64,000 nucleotides of DNA from Halomonas sp. (GCF_029263665.1 NZ_JAJUFQ010000005.1:248001-312000), one strand, 5' to 3'; shown: positions 36,810 to 45,644, counted from the stretch's first letter. The notes: generated by a model from the letters alone, not told the origin. Numbers and translations: made by a program.

Positions 36810-37379
36810 TCAGGCTCCCGAACGAGCAGTGAGATATTCGCTAGTATCCGTCCATAGCGCCTGGAAGTCCCTTTCCAGGCGTGGATACTCGTGACGCAGA
36901 TGGGGCAAGAGCTCTGCCAGTCGATTGGGACCGGACAGGCGCGTACCGATGCCGCGAATGGCCCGGCAGGTAAAATCGAAATCGGCATAGGCGCGCAGCC
37001 AGTCTTCCCGAACCAGGATTGGCACCATCTCCTTGAGACGTGCGGGAGCGGGTTTCTGCATGAGAATGATGTAACAACGTTCGATCAATTCGTCCCTGTC
37101 TTCAACGGCAAGATGGCGGCACAGGAAGTGATCCCAGACCAGGTCCAGGGCAATGCCGGAATAACGCTGGAGCCCATGGGGTGAACGCCGCCGTGCGTTC
37201 AGTACCACAGGATGGGCATCGACATAGGCATCGACTCGTCGGTGATGCCGCACACCTTGTGCGGCATCATCGGGCAATCCTGTCAGATCGCCCCCCTTGA
37301 TGCCATCAGCCACCAGATTACCGTACAGGAAGGCGTCGCTACCGTGACGTGCGAGCCAGGCATGGGCCAGGAAATTCAT
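36810..37379 (-). CDS. acpH: Acyl carrier protein phosphodiesterase AcpH
   Basis: 189-residue protein of the AcpH (ACP phosphodiesterase) family, removing the 4'-phosphopantetheine arm from acyl carrier protein. It begins MNFLAHAWLARHGSDAFLYGN, with the conserved Asn-Phe-Leu-Ala-His, and has the HHRRVDAYVDAHP and WDHFLCRHLA segments (His/Asp metal-type residues). It follows tusE on the same strand after 13 bases. Confidence 0.9.
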   Translation of the reverse strand: MNFLAHAWLARHGSDAFLYGNLVADGIKGGDLTGLPDDAAQGVRHHRRVDAYVDAHPVVLNARRRSPHGLQRYSGIALDLVWDHFLCRHLAVEDRDELIERCYIILMQKPAPARLKEMVPILVREDWLRAYADFDFTCRAIRGIGTRLSGPNRLAELLPHLRHEYPRLERDFQALWTDTSEYLTARSGA

Positions 37380-37392
37380 GAACGAGAGCGCA

Positions 37393-37746
37393 TCAGAGAC
37401 AATTGGCTGGCTTGGGCAGCCCTGCCAGGCGCGCGCCGATCTTGGCAGGGCTGCCAGGGAAAAGCTTCATCAGGTAGATCGAGCTGGCCTTGTCCTTGCC
37501 CAGGCTCATGCCCACGGCCTTTACCAACGGCCGCATGGCGGGAGCCTGTTCAAAGCGCTGGTAAAAATCCCGCAGCACCTCGATCACTTCCCAGTGCGCT
37601 GGCTCAAGACGGAGGTTCTCCTCATCCGCCAGGGCCTGGGCCACTTCAGGTGACCATTGATCAAGATCCACCAGGTAGCCTTCAGGATCCAGCGCGACAC
37701 GCTGCCCAGCGACGCTCAGATAGCGCGCGATTTCACTACTCGCCAT
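37393..37746 (-). CDS. tusE: Sulfur relay protein TusE (DsrC family)
   Basis: 117-residue DsrC/TusE protein that takes sulfur from TusBCD and gives it to MnmA for 2-thiouridine in tRNA. It carries the family sequence GYLVDLDQWSPEVAQALA and ends with KLFPGSPAKIGARLAGLPKPANCL, with the reactive Cys as the second-last residue. It lies downstream of tusB on the same strand. Confidence 0.94.
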   Translation of the reverse strand: MASSEIARYLSVAGQRVALDPEGYLVDLDQWSPEVAQALADEENLRLEPAHWEVIEVLRDFYQRFEQAPAMRPLVKAVGMSLGKDKASSIYLMKLFPGSPAKIGARLAGLPKPANCL

Positions 37747-37827
37747 ATTGCCTCTTCTGTGACATTCGGAGATGCATTGCCTTGCTGGCGCATTGTCCCA
37801 GTGTTCAAGGGACCCGGCTGCATTATC

Positions 37828-38118
37828 TCAATACCAGGTGATGGTCTTGTCGGCCTGTTCGGTCAGTTCGATGAATCCATCAACATCAACGACATGGACG
37901 TTATCTGCACAAAGACCCAGCAATCCGCGGGCTTCAAGATCTTCCTTGAGGGCATAGACACGCCCTTCAACGTCCTCGAAGTAACGTACCAGTTGCGGCA
38001 GTGCTCCCTGTACACCATCTTCGATCAGCAGCAATTGATCGTCGTGCCCCATGGCCTGCAATGTCTGCTGATACACCCGGCTGTCGGCAGGAGAACGGTT
38101 CAATGTATGCAAGTTCAT
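37828..38118 (-). CDS. tusB: Sulfur relay protein TusB (DsrH family)
   Basis: 96-residue small subunit of the TusBCD heterohexamer. It shows MNLHTLNRSP at the N-terminus, DQLLLIEDGVQ and the ending ITWY, typical for DsrH/TusB. GAGGACG precedes the ATG and 10 bases separate it from tusC. Confidence 0.9.
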   Translation of the reverse strand: MNLHTLNRSPADSRVYQQTLQAMGHDDQLLLIEDGVQGALPQLVRYFEDVEGRVYALKEDLEARGLLGLCADNVHVVDVDGFIELTEQADKTITWY

Positions 38119-38128
38119 GACAACGTCC

Positions 38129-38509
38129 TCAAAAAGTCGCCACCAGTCGATGTGTCGTCATGGCAGCCTGAATCTGCGCAGGAGACACTTCGATTACCGG
38201 TAGAGAGAGATCGCAGGCTTTAAGGCCAAGAGCGTGCATGGCTTCGGACTCGACCAGCAATGTCTCGATATCATACATCTCCAGCATGTTCAGCGTCGCC
38301 TGGGTGCCTTTCTGCCCCAGTGGGCCCTGCCCCTGGCCCGACACCAGTGCCGTGCAGCCAGTGCCCATGAACAACAATGACACCCTGCGGCCAAACGCGG
38401 CAGCGACCAGCGCCATATCCAATCCTTCACGCAGCAGGCTGCTGCCATGAGGGCCATGACGCAGAATCACCAGCAGATCCCCCTGGAGATCAGTCTGAGT
38501 GTCATTCAT
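38129..38509 (-). CDS. tusC: Sulfur relay protein TusC (DsrF family)
   Basis: 126-residue DsrE/F-fold protein. The family features are LLVILRHGPHGSSLLREGLDMALVAAAFG and SLLFMGTGCTALV. ATG at 38509 with GAGGAAG 8 bases upstream is chosen over a longer frame start at 38557. It sits between tusD and tusB in the usual D-C-B order. Confidence 0.9.
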   Translation of the reverse strand: MNDTQTDLQGDLLVILRHGPHGSSLLREGLDMALVAAAFGRRVSLLFMGTGCTALVSGQGQGPLGQKGTQATLNMLEMYDIETLLVESEAMHALGLKACDLSLPVIEVSPAQIQAAMTTHRLVATF

Positions 38510-38568
38510 GGCACGCACTTCCTCTTCAGCTTCTTTTGCAAAGCCCCTCTTGCTCATGGGGCAAATGT

Positions 38569-38961
38569 TTATGGAGCAAAGGTGATCAGTCTGTCACAAC
38601 GCAATCCAAGGTCTACCAGTTGCCCCAGCCCAGTCAAAGCAAAGGGTGCTTCAATACTGTATCCTTCCTTGCCATGCCGGCTGGCCTCTGTTTCATTGAG
38701 CAGACCTCGGCGCAATGCGGCAGCGATACACACATCCAGTTTGACGCCATGCTCGTCATGCAGGGCTTTCCAGCCATCCATCAGATGGGGTTCATCCTGG
38801 GGAGGGGCGGCAAGGCGTGCTGCGTTGTACACCCCGTCGTGATAGAAGAATACGCTATCCAGGATATGGCCCTTGGCCACCAGCGCCCGGGCAAATCTCA
38901 ATGCGCTATGAGATGCCTGGCGACTATAGGGAGCACCAAGAAGAAGAATTCCGTAACGCAT
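38569..38961 (-). CDS. tusD: Sulfurtransferase TusD (DsrE family)
   Basis: 130-residue catalytic subunit of TusBCD. The sequence RYGILLLGAPYSRQASHSALRFARA and SVFFYHDGVYNA are typical, and the sulfur-carrying Cys lies in LDVCIAAALRRG near residue 78. It is the first gene of tusD-tusC-tusB-tusE-acpH on the minus strand. Confidence 0.93.
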   Translation of the reverse strand: MRYGILLLGAPYSRQASHSALRFARALVAKGHILDSVFFYHDGVYNAARLAAPPQDEPHLMDGWKALHDEHGVKLDVCIAAALRRGLLNETEASRHGKEGYSIEAPFALTGLGQLVDLGLRCDRLITFAP

Positions 38962-38998
38962 AGCTTCCTCTCATTTCATTTATCCTCAGCATAACGCA

Positions 38999-39024
38999 CT
39001 GGCCCCGCCATTCGGCGGGGCCAG
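38999..39024 (-). terminator. Terminator hairpin after yccA
   Basis: A perfect 11-bp stem (CTGGCCCCGCC with its complement) and a four-base loop lie between the yccA stop and the tusD start. The T tract is poor, so some read-through into the tus operon is possible. Confidence 0.7.
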
Positions 39025-39047
39025 CAGTGTCAACGCTATATGGAAGG

Positions 39048-39719
39048 TTAGTCTTGGCTGACGACGCCCAACAGTGACAGCAGGCTGACAAACAGATTGT
39101 AGATCGATACGTACAGCGTGATGGTGGCGAGAATATAGTTGGTCTCGCCAGAACGATGCACAATCTCGCTAGTCTGGAACAGAATGGCAGCAGAAGAGAA
39201 CAACACGAAGCCTGCGGACACCATCAGTGACAGCGAAGAAATGTTGAAGATCAAGGCCGCGACCATGGCCAGAATCAGCACGATGGCACCGGCCATCATG
39301 AAGTTGGCGAGGAAACTGAAATCCTTGCGTGTGATCAGGGCCACGGCAGACAGGCCGACGAAGGTCAATCCCGTCATGGCCAGTGCCGTCATGATCAGTT
39401 GAGGGCCATTGGCCAACGTTAGATAGGCATTGAGGATGGGACCCAGCGTAAAGCCCATGAAGCCGGTAAACGCAAAAGTCGCCAGCAACCCCATGGCGGA
39501 GTTGGCCGTCTTGTGGACCAGAAACATCAGGCCATATGCACCGATGAAGAACACCAGAATGTTCATTCGCTCGACGCCAAGGGCAATAGCAGCGCCTGCG
39601 GTCACCGCAGAGAACAGCAGTGTCATCGCCAGCAAGCCGTAGGTGTTGCGTAGCACCTTGTTTGTCGCAGTCACCTGCGTGGAGGCCTGACGATTCACCT
39701 GTGACTCATGGTAAGCCAT
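39048..39719 (-). CDS. yccA: Bax-inhibitor-1 family membrane protein YccA
   Basis: 223-residue inner-membrane protein with seven hydrophobic helices of the Bax inhibitor-1 family, closest to YccA, a modulator of FtsH proteolysis. It begins MAYHESQVNRQASTQ and has LRNTYGLLAMTLLFSA, followed by SLYVSIYNLF-like C-terminal sequence (here TLYVSIYNLFVSLLSLLG). ATG at 39719 has GGGAG 10 bases upstream; the longer frame start at 39800 is not needed. tusE and tusB-D downstream may be read from the same direction. Confidence 0.9.
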   Translation of the reverse strand: MAYHESQVNRQASTQVTATNKVLRNTYGLLAMTLLFSAVTAGAAIALGVERMNILVFFIGAYGLMFLVHKTANSAMGLLATFAFTGFMGFTLGPILNAYLTLANGPQLIMTALAMTGLTFVGLSAVALITRKDFSFLANFMMAGAIVLILAMVAALIFNISSLSLMVSAGFVLFSSAAILFQTSEIVHRSGETNYILATITLYVSIYNLFVSLLSLLGVVSQD

Positions 39720-40051
39720 GTATACAAAGCTCCCTGTTGTGGAATAGCTATGAGACACAGAATGCCGATCACAGGTTCCTGACGCAAGCTGCTGCGGCAT
39801 AGGCTTTCAACGCAAATTGCGCGCCAGGTTAGTGACAGTCCCCATGAATAAAGGATCGAACACTGTTTCCTTTAAATGAAAAATTTTTCCTCTTTCTGCA
39901 GACTTCATGTCGAAAATGATCATATCCGGCCATCGGCCAAAGACATATTAAGCATTACATCTGCATATTCACTATTCCAGTGGCGCATCGACTCCAGTAC
40001 ATATCGACCATTTAGGAGAAAATGAAGCGCAAGGCTGAAAAGACGGTGATT
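39720..40051. other. Intergenic region upstream of yccA
   Basis: 332 bases with no gene; AT-rich around 39860-39960. It presumably holds the yccA promoter on the minus strand and the 3' end of the phosphatase gene. I see no clear terminator. Confidence 0.4.
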
Positions 40052-40717
40052 TCACCCCAGCAAGTCTTCTGCCTGGGCCAGCGTGAGCCGACCGGTATAG
40101 AAGGCACCGGTATCGATATAGTGGACATTACCCATGACAACAGGCTCATACAGAATGGTATGGCCAACAACAACGTCATCGATGTTGACCACATGGGTGG
40201 TATCTTCCTGGTGAATCCGGTTACGCCCCCAGAGAAGCGTATGCGGGTCCGTGCTTTCAAGCTGCGTCCAATCTTCGGGCGGTTCAGCATGAACAATGCC
40301 CACCCGCTTGCCAGCAGTCGCGACTTCTCTGGCATACGGAAGGTGCTCAAGCGCATCGGCCAGTACGGATGACACTTCTTTCAAGCTCTCGCCATGTATC
40401 CAGGTGCCACCGTTCATCACCCAGAACAAGAATGCTCGGCCATCTTCGTCAGGTGCAAGCAAGGCATCATGGGCGAGCATTTCATGATTGCCTCGCACAC
40501 CGTGGAACCATGGTTCGAAGGCCAATGACAGGCACTGATAACTCTCTTTTCCTCGGTCGATGAGGTCTCCCACGGAGAACATACGGTCACACTGCTTGTT
40601 GAATCCGACTCGCGCCATGGCCTCCAGCAGAAGACCATATTGACCATGGATGTCGCCGACAAAGAAGTCACGCCCCTCCGTATTGGTGCCATGGCGCTGG
40701 ATCGTTAGCTGATTCAC
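40052..40717 (-). CDS. PphA-like metallophosphoesterase (protein phosphatase)
   Basis: 221-residue calcineurin-type phosphatase with the full signature GDIHGQ, GDLIDRG, RGNHE and the later His motifs in GIVHAE and VVVGHT. The size and sequence are like PphA/PphB of enterics, serine/threonine phosphatases linked to stress signalling. The GTG at 40717 is chosen as start because GAGGGGG lies 7 bases upstream; the longer frame starting at 40789 lacks a ribosome site. Confidence 0.88.
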   Translation of the reverse strand: MNQLTIQRHGTNTEGRDFFVGDIHGQYGLLLEAMARVGFNKQCDRMFSVGDLIDRGKESYQCLSLAFEPWFHGVRGNHEMLAHDALLAPDEDGRAFLFWVMNGGTWIHGESLKEVSSVLADALEHLPYAREVATAGKRVGIVHAEPPEDWTQLESTDPHTLLWGRNRIHQEDTTHVVNIDDVVVGHTILYEPVVMGNVHYIDTGAFYTGRLTLAQAEDLLG

Positions 40718-40829
40718 TCGATCGCCCCCTCGACGCTTTCCAATACCCTTTGACCCCATCGCACGCCATAAGTCCAACGATAACCACATCCAGTTCGCTC
40801 GATCGAGAATAGCCTTGATCGCCCGAGGT

Positions 40830-41195
40830 TCATTGAGGGGGAATGGAGGGCCAGCGTACCGTCAAGACAAGAGACTCTTCTTCAGAACGAAAGGAATGCG
40901 GCGTATCAGGCCCAAAGAGCACAAAGTCCCCCTCCTCTTTAAGCACGACTTCCCTGTCTGGGAAAAGCAGCACGAAATGTCCGCGAATCAGGATATTAAG
41001 CGTCCTGACAGGGTTGCCCGGCGCCCACTCGGAACGGGTTTCCCCTTTTGCATGCGTGAACCATTTCAGCTCCACATCTTCAGTCCGCAAAGGGCTGTCT
41101 TCTCCGGGCATGAAATGCCCGAAAAACCAGCCACGGGTATCTTTCGATGCTGCGCCAGCATTACCAAAAGTCGGCGTTGGGTAATCTGATGCCAC
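40830..41195 (-). CDS. Small cupin-fold protein
   Basis: 121-residue single-domain protein with a cupin-like beta pattern: ELKWFTHAKGETRSEWAP, LNILIRGHFVLLFPD and DFVLFGPDTPHSF. Canonical metal residues are only partly present. The GTG start at 41195 has AAGGAGAAG upstream. It is divergent from the TonB-dependent receptor, sharing a region with a Fur-like site, so it may be iron-regulated (inference). Function is unknown. Confidence 0.75.
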   Translation of the reverse strand: MASDYPTPTFGNAGAASKDTRGWFFGHFMPGEDSPLRTEDVELKWFTHAKGETRSEWAPGNPVRTLNILIRGHFVLLFPDREVVLKEEGDFVLFGPDTPHSFRSEEESLVLTVRWPSIPPQ

Positions 41196-41280
41196 TTCAC
41201 TTCTCCTTATGAAATCTGGTCCATATCAGCTCAGACAAGTGGGATCTCTTATATGGGTCTTTCTGGCAGCATGCGGAAAA

Positions 41281-41299
41281 TTATTCTTAATGATAATAA
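41281..41299. promoter_or_regulatory. Candidate Fur box
   Basis: TTATTCTTAATGATAATAA resembles the GATAAT-type Fur operator and lies between the cupin gene and the siderophore receptor, just before the receptor promoter. Confidence 0.6.
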
Positions 41300-41311
41300 T
41301 TTGCATATTTA

Positions 41312-41340
41312 TTGACAATAATACACGACCTCCACACAAT
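41312..41340 (+). promoter_or_regulatory. Sigma-70 promoter of the siderophore receptor
   Basis: TTGACA (41312-41317), 17-base spacer, CACAAT (41335-41340). The -35 is perfect and the -10 matches four of six. The Fur-like site lies just upstream. Confidence 0.5.
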
Positions 41341-41411
41341 TCCTGATCGTTAGTTAGCGTACTAGCTAACCTTCGCCGCGTCATAGATCGATCTTCAAGG
41401 AACAACCACCA

Positions 41412-43583
41412 ATGATAAATCCGGTCCGCCATGCGAGGAATCTGACGCATAGGCAGGTCTTGCCTACCACTCGCCTCACCCCCGGGCGAGCACTTTCCTT
41501 GGCTCTGCTTTCCTCGACCCCACTCTGGTTCACAGTACCCGCCGCTGCACAATCCACCAACGACGCGTCCGAGCCAGACACGACAGAACTCGACACGATC
41601 GTCATCAAGGCTGACGCGATGGAAGATAGCCCCGTTGGCCCGGATTCCAGCATCGTCGCCAAAAGTACGACCACGGGTTCCAAGACCGACACCGATATCC
41701 TTGACCTCTCCAGTGCCGTATCCGTCATCACCGAAGAGGAGATGCGTACGCGCAATGTCCACAGCCTGGAGCAGGCACTTTCTTACACAGCAGGTGTTTC
41801 GGCCGATCAGTACGCCTCGGATAATCGCTATGACTTCTTCATGATCCGAGGTTTCAACAGCACCTCGCTGGGCACGTATCGTGACGGTTTGACTCGAAGG
41901 ACGGTCAATTTCACCGGTAGCAAGCTTGAACCTTACGGGCTGCAGCGTATCGACGTGTTAAAAGGCTCCACATCTTCACTGTTTGGCTTGAATGCCCCAG
42001 GCGGTATCGTCAATGCCATCACTAAACGTCCGCTGGACTATCCATTCGGCGAAGTCTATACCACGTTGGGCACGGATGATCATGCTGAGGTCGGTGCAGA
42101 TTTCGGCGGCCCGGTAGACGAAGCAGGCAAGTGGAGCTACCGCATTACCACCAAGTGGCAGGATGCAGATCGCAGCGCCGATCATACACAGGATGATCGT
42201 TTCTACTTCGCCCCAGCCGTCACCTACAAGCCAAACGATGCGACTTCTCTCACGTTGCTGGCAGATTTCAACAAGCGTGACAGCAATGCTTCCCAATCCA
42301 TCCCCCTCGGTGCTGGCATCGACCCCGAGGCGTTTCTTGGGGAACCGGATTTCGATGGCATGGACACTACCGAACGCAACATTGGCTACCTGTTCGAGCA
42401 TGACTTCGGCAATGGCCTGGCATTCCGCCAGAATGCTCGCTACACGCACCTGGATCTCGATTACAAGAGCGTATACCTCGATGCCATCGACCCTGCTCTT
42501 AGCCGCACAGCGTTTGCCGTCGATGGTGAGCGGGATCAATACGCCATCGATAACCAGCTTCAATATGACACGCAGTTCAACAGCGTTGGCAGCCGCACGC
42601 TGGTCGGGTTCGACTACACCCATGACGATGTCAATGAAACGCAGCGCCTGGGAACTGCTGGCGGCATTGATATTCACAACCCCAGTTACTGCGGTAGAGC
42701 CTGTATCGAGCTGGACGCCCCGACCTATTTCGATCAGACGCAGATCACACAAGGGTTCTATCTCCAGGAGGAACTGGCCTTTGATGACCGCTGGATTCTG
42801 ACCCTGGGTGGACGCTATGACGATGTCAGTACGGATACAGCGACTGATGATGCCAACGATTACGCCTTCACCAAGCGTATTGGCTTGACCTACAAGGCGC
42901 TGGACGACCTTTCCCTTTACGCCAACTACTCCGAGTCGTTCCAGCCGCCGAGCAGCCGCACCTTGATATCCGGTCATGCCGAACCACAGGAAGGCGAACA
43001 GTACGAAGTGGGCGTGAAATACCGTCCAAGGGATACCAATGCACTCTTCACCGCTTCGCTCTTCGACCTGACCCAGACCAACGTTACAAGCCAGGTGGCG
43101 CCCAACCTCTACCGCCAGACGGGCGAAGTCAATGTGCGAGGCATCGAGCTGGAAAGCAAGATGGCGTTCAACGACCGGTTCAACATGACCGCGGCATACT
43201 CCTATTGGGATTCGGAGATCGTGGAAGATGGCATCGGTGGTAACGAGGGCAACCGCCCCTTGCTGGTACCCGAACACATGGCCTCTGTATGGGCAGACTA
43301 TACCTTCCCTGGCCGCGGCAGCCGAGGCGACCTGACCTTCGGTGCGGGAACACGCTTCGTTGGCTCGACCTACGTGGATGATGCCAATAGCGAAAAGGTC
43401 AGCTCTTACACGCTGGTCGATGTCATGGCGAATTACGCGCTGACACCCAACCTGGACCTCTCGCTGAACGCAAGCAACCTCTTCGACCGGGAGTACGTCT
43501 CCTACGTCAACACCTTTAGCCAGAATGCAGCATTCTATGGTGAAGGGCGCTCACTGCAGGCTACCCTGCGCTATCACTGGTGA
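41412..43583 (+). CDS. TonB-dependent siderophore receptor
   Basis: 723-residue outer-membrane receptor with a long signal sequence (cut near residue 45, after Val-Pro-Ala-Ala-Ala-Gln). A TonB box-like stretch (ELDTIVIKA) is followed by a plug domain (SVITEEEMRTRNVHSLEQAL and YDFFMIRGF) and a 22-strand barrel ending in ATLRYHW with a C-terminal aromatic residue. It matches the siderophore-receptor branch (FhuE/FpvA-like), and hydroxamate-type ligands are the likeliest. Fur-like box and strong promoter upstream imply induction by low iron. Confidence 0.92.
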   Translation: MINPVRHARNLTHRQVLPTTRLTPGRALSLALLSSTPLWFTVPAAAQSTNDASEPDTTELDTIVIKADAMEDSPVGPDSSIVAKSTTTGSKTDTDILDLSSAVSVITEEEMRTRNVHSLEQALSYTAGVSADQYASDNRYDFFMIRGFNSTSLGTYRDGLTRRTVNFTGSKLEPYGLQRIDVLKGSTSSLFGLNAPGGIVNAITKRPLDYPFGEVYTTLGTDDHAEVGADFGGPVDEAGKWSYRITTKWQDADRSADHTQDDRFYFAPAVTYKPNDATSLTLLADFNKRDSNASQSIPLGAGIDPEAFLGEPDFDGMDTTERNIGYLFEHDFGNGLAFRQNARYTHLDLDYKSVYLDAIDPALSRTAFAVDGERDQYAIDNQLQYDTQFNSVGSRTLVGFDYTHDDVNETQRLGTAGGIDIHNPSYCGRACIELDAPTYFDQTQITQGFYLQEELAFDDRWILTLGGRYDDVSTDTATDDANDYAFTKRIGLTYKALDDLSLYANYSESFQPPSSRTLISGHAEPQEGEQYEVGVKYRPRDTNALFTASLFDLTQTNVTSQVAPNLYRQTGEVNVRGIELESKMAFNDRFNMTAAYSYWDSEIVEDGIGGNEGNRPLLVPEHMASVWADYTFPGRGSRGDLTFGAGTRFVGSTYVDDANSEKVSSYTLVDVMANYALTPNLDLSLNASNLFDREYVSYVNTFSQNAAFYGEGRSLQATLRYHW

Positions 43584-43663
43584 TGTAAGCACCTGAGCGG
43601 TTCAGCATCTGTCGAAGCCAAGACTGCGCCTGATAGATGCTGCTACACGACAGACCTGCCACG

Positions 43664-43702
43664 ACCACCGGGTGCCGACAGAACAAGCCGGCGCCCGGTG
43701 GT
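43664..43702 (+). terminator. Hairpin after the siderophore receptor
   Basis: 14-bp stem (ACCACCGGGTGCCG with CGGCGCCCGGTGGT, one G-U pair) and an 11-base loop, between the receptor and the converging zinc-ribbon gene. T tract is absent. Confidence 0.6.
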
Positions 43703-43716
43703 ACAGAGACAGAGAT

Positions 43717-43908
43717 CTAAGGATGAGCCCTGTCGGAGGGAACAGGGAATACGATTGAAGATACCTGTTGAGGTTCTACCGGGTTGTAACGGCCTATCAA
43801 GGTCATGCAATCCGCGCAATACACATTCTTGTCCTCGTCACCTTCCTTGGGGTAGAGGAAGGATGAGCTACCACAAAGACTACACACGACCCTATTGTCA
43901 TTCGCCAT
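43717..43908 (-). CDS. Small zinc-ribbon protein
   Basis: 63-residue protein with two Cys-x-x-Cys knuckles, VVCSLCGSSSFLYP and VYCADCMTLIGRY, spaced by about 20 residues, so a zinc ribbon is likely. The tail is Pro/Val-rich. ATG at 43908 is chosen because GGGAGAGG lies just upstream. I know no function; it may bind RNA or another protein. Confidence 0.7.
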   Translation of the reverse strand: MANDNRVVCSLCGSSSFLYPKEGDEDKNVYCADCMTLIGRYNPVEPQQVSSIVFPVPSDRAHP

Positions 43909-43995
43909 ATGCCTCTCCCTGCATAGCGATATAGACTTTTCAGCATAGGAAAGAAAACGAGAACTGAGGTAGTGACGTGCGTGTATCAGAGACAA

Positions 43996-44302
43996 GGGAT
44001 ACTACGTCGCCGAAGGATCATCCAATACGAAAAACTAAATCAGATAGTCACCTGGTTTTGTGATAGCCATCTGGTTTTGTTGAACAAGAAGCACCAAAGA
44101 TGCCCCTCTCCAGGCGATTGACTTCTACCTCTCATCACGTTTCCTATGTTCAAAGCTGCTTCCTTCTCAAACTCGGCACCTTCGGCCTCTGAAAGCACTC
44201 AGCCATGCAGGGCTGTCGCGCTACAGAACCTTTGCCGGTATAGGCGACCATGTCGTTGACCGATACACTGAGAGCTCTCACGCAATCAGAAGGAATACCG
44301 AC
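43996..44302. other. Intergenic region upstream of BssS-like gene
   Basis: About 300 bases with no credible gene. The short frame on the minus strand at 44150-44410 crosses the BssS-like gene and is a shadow. Confidence 0.35.
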
Positions 44303-44548
44303 ATGGCGCAAGATATTTCTCTCCACCCCGTTGCAGGATGGCAACTTGGTACTAGCCATTCTCACGGCCTCGTTGCCTTGAAGTTCGATTACTCGAGCCA
44401 CCCGCCTCAAAACTCTGAAGAGGGAATGGCGACACAGATGTTCGCGCTAAAATCCGAACAGGCTCGAGAGCTGGCAAAGAAACTGCTAGAAGCGGCTGAC
44501 AGGCTGGAAAGCACAGACGGTGAAGGAGAGGATCTTCTGAAGCACTAA
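44303..44548 (+). CDS. BssS-like small protein
   Basis: 81-residue protein resembling BssS (YceP)-type biofilm regulators of enterics, which share the opening His-Pro-x-x-Gly-Trp and a later Gly-x-Glu-x-Gly region (here LHPVAGWQLGTSHSHGLVAL and SEQARELAKKLLEAADRLES). AAGGA precedes the ATG by 8 bases. The identity is by pattern only. Regulation of biofilm or motility is possible but unproven. Confidence 0.65.
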   Translation: MAQDISLHPVAGWQLGTSHSHGLVALKFDYSSHPPQNSEEGMATQMFALKSEQARELAKKLLEAADRLESTDGEGEDLLKH

Positions 44549-44676
44549 CGGCCAGCAGGGACTCCATCGATCTGGCCTTTGCATATTGGGCTCAGGATGA
44601 ATGAGGCGCTGAAACGCCATTGGCATCGATTGACCAGATCTGCGCCATCATCCTCGAGACTGAGCATAGCGAGGCC

Positions 44677-44728
44677 AATCACCGGCAAGGGGTGAGGAAT
44701 CGATAGGAGAGCACCTGCAAAGAAAAAA
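44677..44728. repeat. Dispersed repeat, copy A
   Basis: About 52 bases, roughly 87% identical to 46834-46885 near the tRNA-Ser. It begins AATCACCGGCAAGGG and ends AAAGAAAAA. The two copies bracket about 2.1 kb. The rest of the 44549-44842 stretch holds no gene. Confidence 0.65.
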
Positions 44729-44795
44729 TATCAGCCAGGTGCTGCTATTCGGCACCCTTTTCTTTCTGGGAATTTTTGCTCTCAGAAAATGAAAC

Positions 44796-44822
44796 GCCGG
44801 GGCTCCAAACAGGAGCCCCGGC
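44796..44822 (-). terminator. Terminator of the lipoprotein gene
   Basis: Perfect 11-bp stem (GCCGGGGCTCC with its complement), five-base loop, then a GTTTCATTTT tract on the minus strand. Confidence 0.75.
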
Positions 44823-44842
44823 ATATAGAAACCATCGTTTGT

Positions 44843-45124
44843 TCAGTTTTTCTTCCTGCGTTCCTTCTCCCACTTTCGGCGCTCTTTCTGCCGCTCGCGC
44901 CACTCCTTATGCTGCTCTTTCTCCCATTCCCTGCGATCCTTTTCCCACTCTTTACGATCCTTCTCCCATTCTTTCCTGTGCTCCCAGTCATCGTGGTCAT
45001 GACCATACCAAACGTCATCATCGATGATGATGCCTGGTACCGGTTCAATGCGAGCCGGATGATAGGCGCACCCAGCCAAGGTGATAGCGATGACGGCGCT
45101 TAGCAATAGATGAGTCATGCGCAT
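44843..45124 (-). CDS. Small lipoprotein with charged Trp repeats
   Basis: 93-residue lipoprotein: lipobox Leu-Ala-Gly-Cys with Cys at residue 19. The second half is an almost pure repeat of KEWEKDR-type heptads (Glu-Trp-Glu-Lys-Asp/Glu-Arg) and ends in Lys/Arg. The repeats would make a long amphipathic, highly charged helix in the periplasm. GGAGCC precedes the ATG. I recognise no family; a glycine-zipper or YceK-type lipoprotein is not supported. Confidence 0.7.
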   Translation of the reverse strand: MRMTHLLLSAVIAITLAGCAYHPARIEPVPGIIIDDDVWYGHDHDDWEHRKEWEKDRKEWEKDRREWEKEQHKEWRERQKERRKWEKERRKKN

Positions 45125-45214
45125 GAGTGGCTCCTACCGTTGTCTCATGTTCCTATGCTAGCCGTCTTGCCTACCCCACCACATCTGTCGCCCACTCGCG
45201 ACAATGCAGCTTTC

Positions 45215-45406
45215 TCATTTACCAGTACCTAACAGGACCCAAACACCTACTCCAAAGATTGCCCCAAATACCTTGGGAACATCTTGGTAATGGGTAACAA
45301 ACGCCAGCAAAGGATCTTGAGCCATGGAGGATTGTGCTCGTGATACGAAGACCACAAAGGCGAAGGCAGCCAATACTGCTACGAGAATGCGCAAAGTAGC
45401 GAACAC
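45215..45406 (-). CDS. Small hypothetical membrane protein
   Basis: 63-residue protein with two hydrophobic segments (LRILVAVLAAFAFVVFVSRA and VFGAIFGVGVWVLL) and a short polar loop. The start is GTG with AAGGA 7 bases upstream. No family is recognised. Confidence 0.5.
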   Translation of the reverse strand: MFATLRILVAVLAAFAFVVFVSRAQSSMAQDPLLAFVTHYQDVPKVFGAIFGVGVWVLLGTGK

Positions 45407-45644
45407 TACGATGTCCTTCTTCGACGACGGGTTCTTACAGCGTTGGACATGCCCCCCTGTATCGCCAATATGCTAAATCAACACTTATTCAATACTTTTT
45501 CGCTGAAAAGGCCGTCTCGCAGGATGGCCACACTCAAACCGTCTGAGGCATCACCCTCTCCTCTCCCACCTCCTCATAGAAGACAGTCCCGTGCTTGCTA
45601 TAGAACGCGATTTTTTATCGCGCAGGCTTGATCCTTGAGAGCCC

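Noticed and set aside
40022..40372. Plus-strand frame of 116 codons opposite the phosphatase gene
   Set aside because: Antisense to the phosphatase's conserved C-terminal metal motifs.
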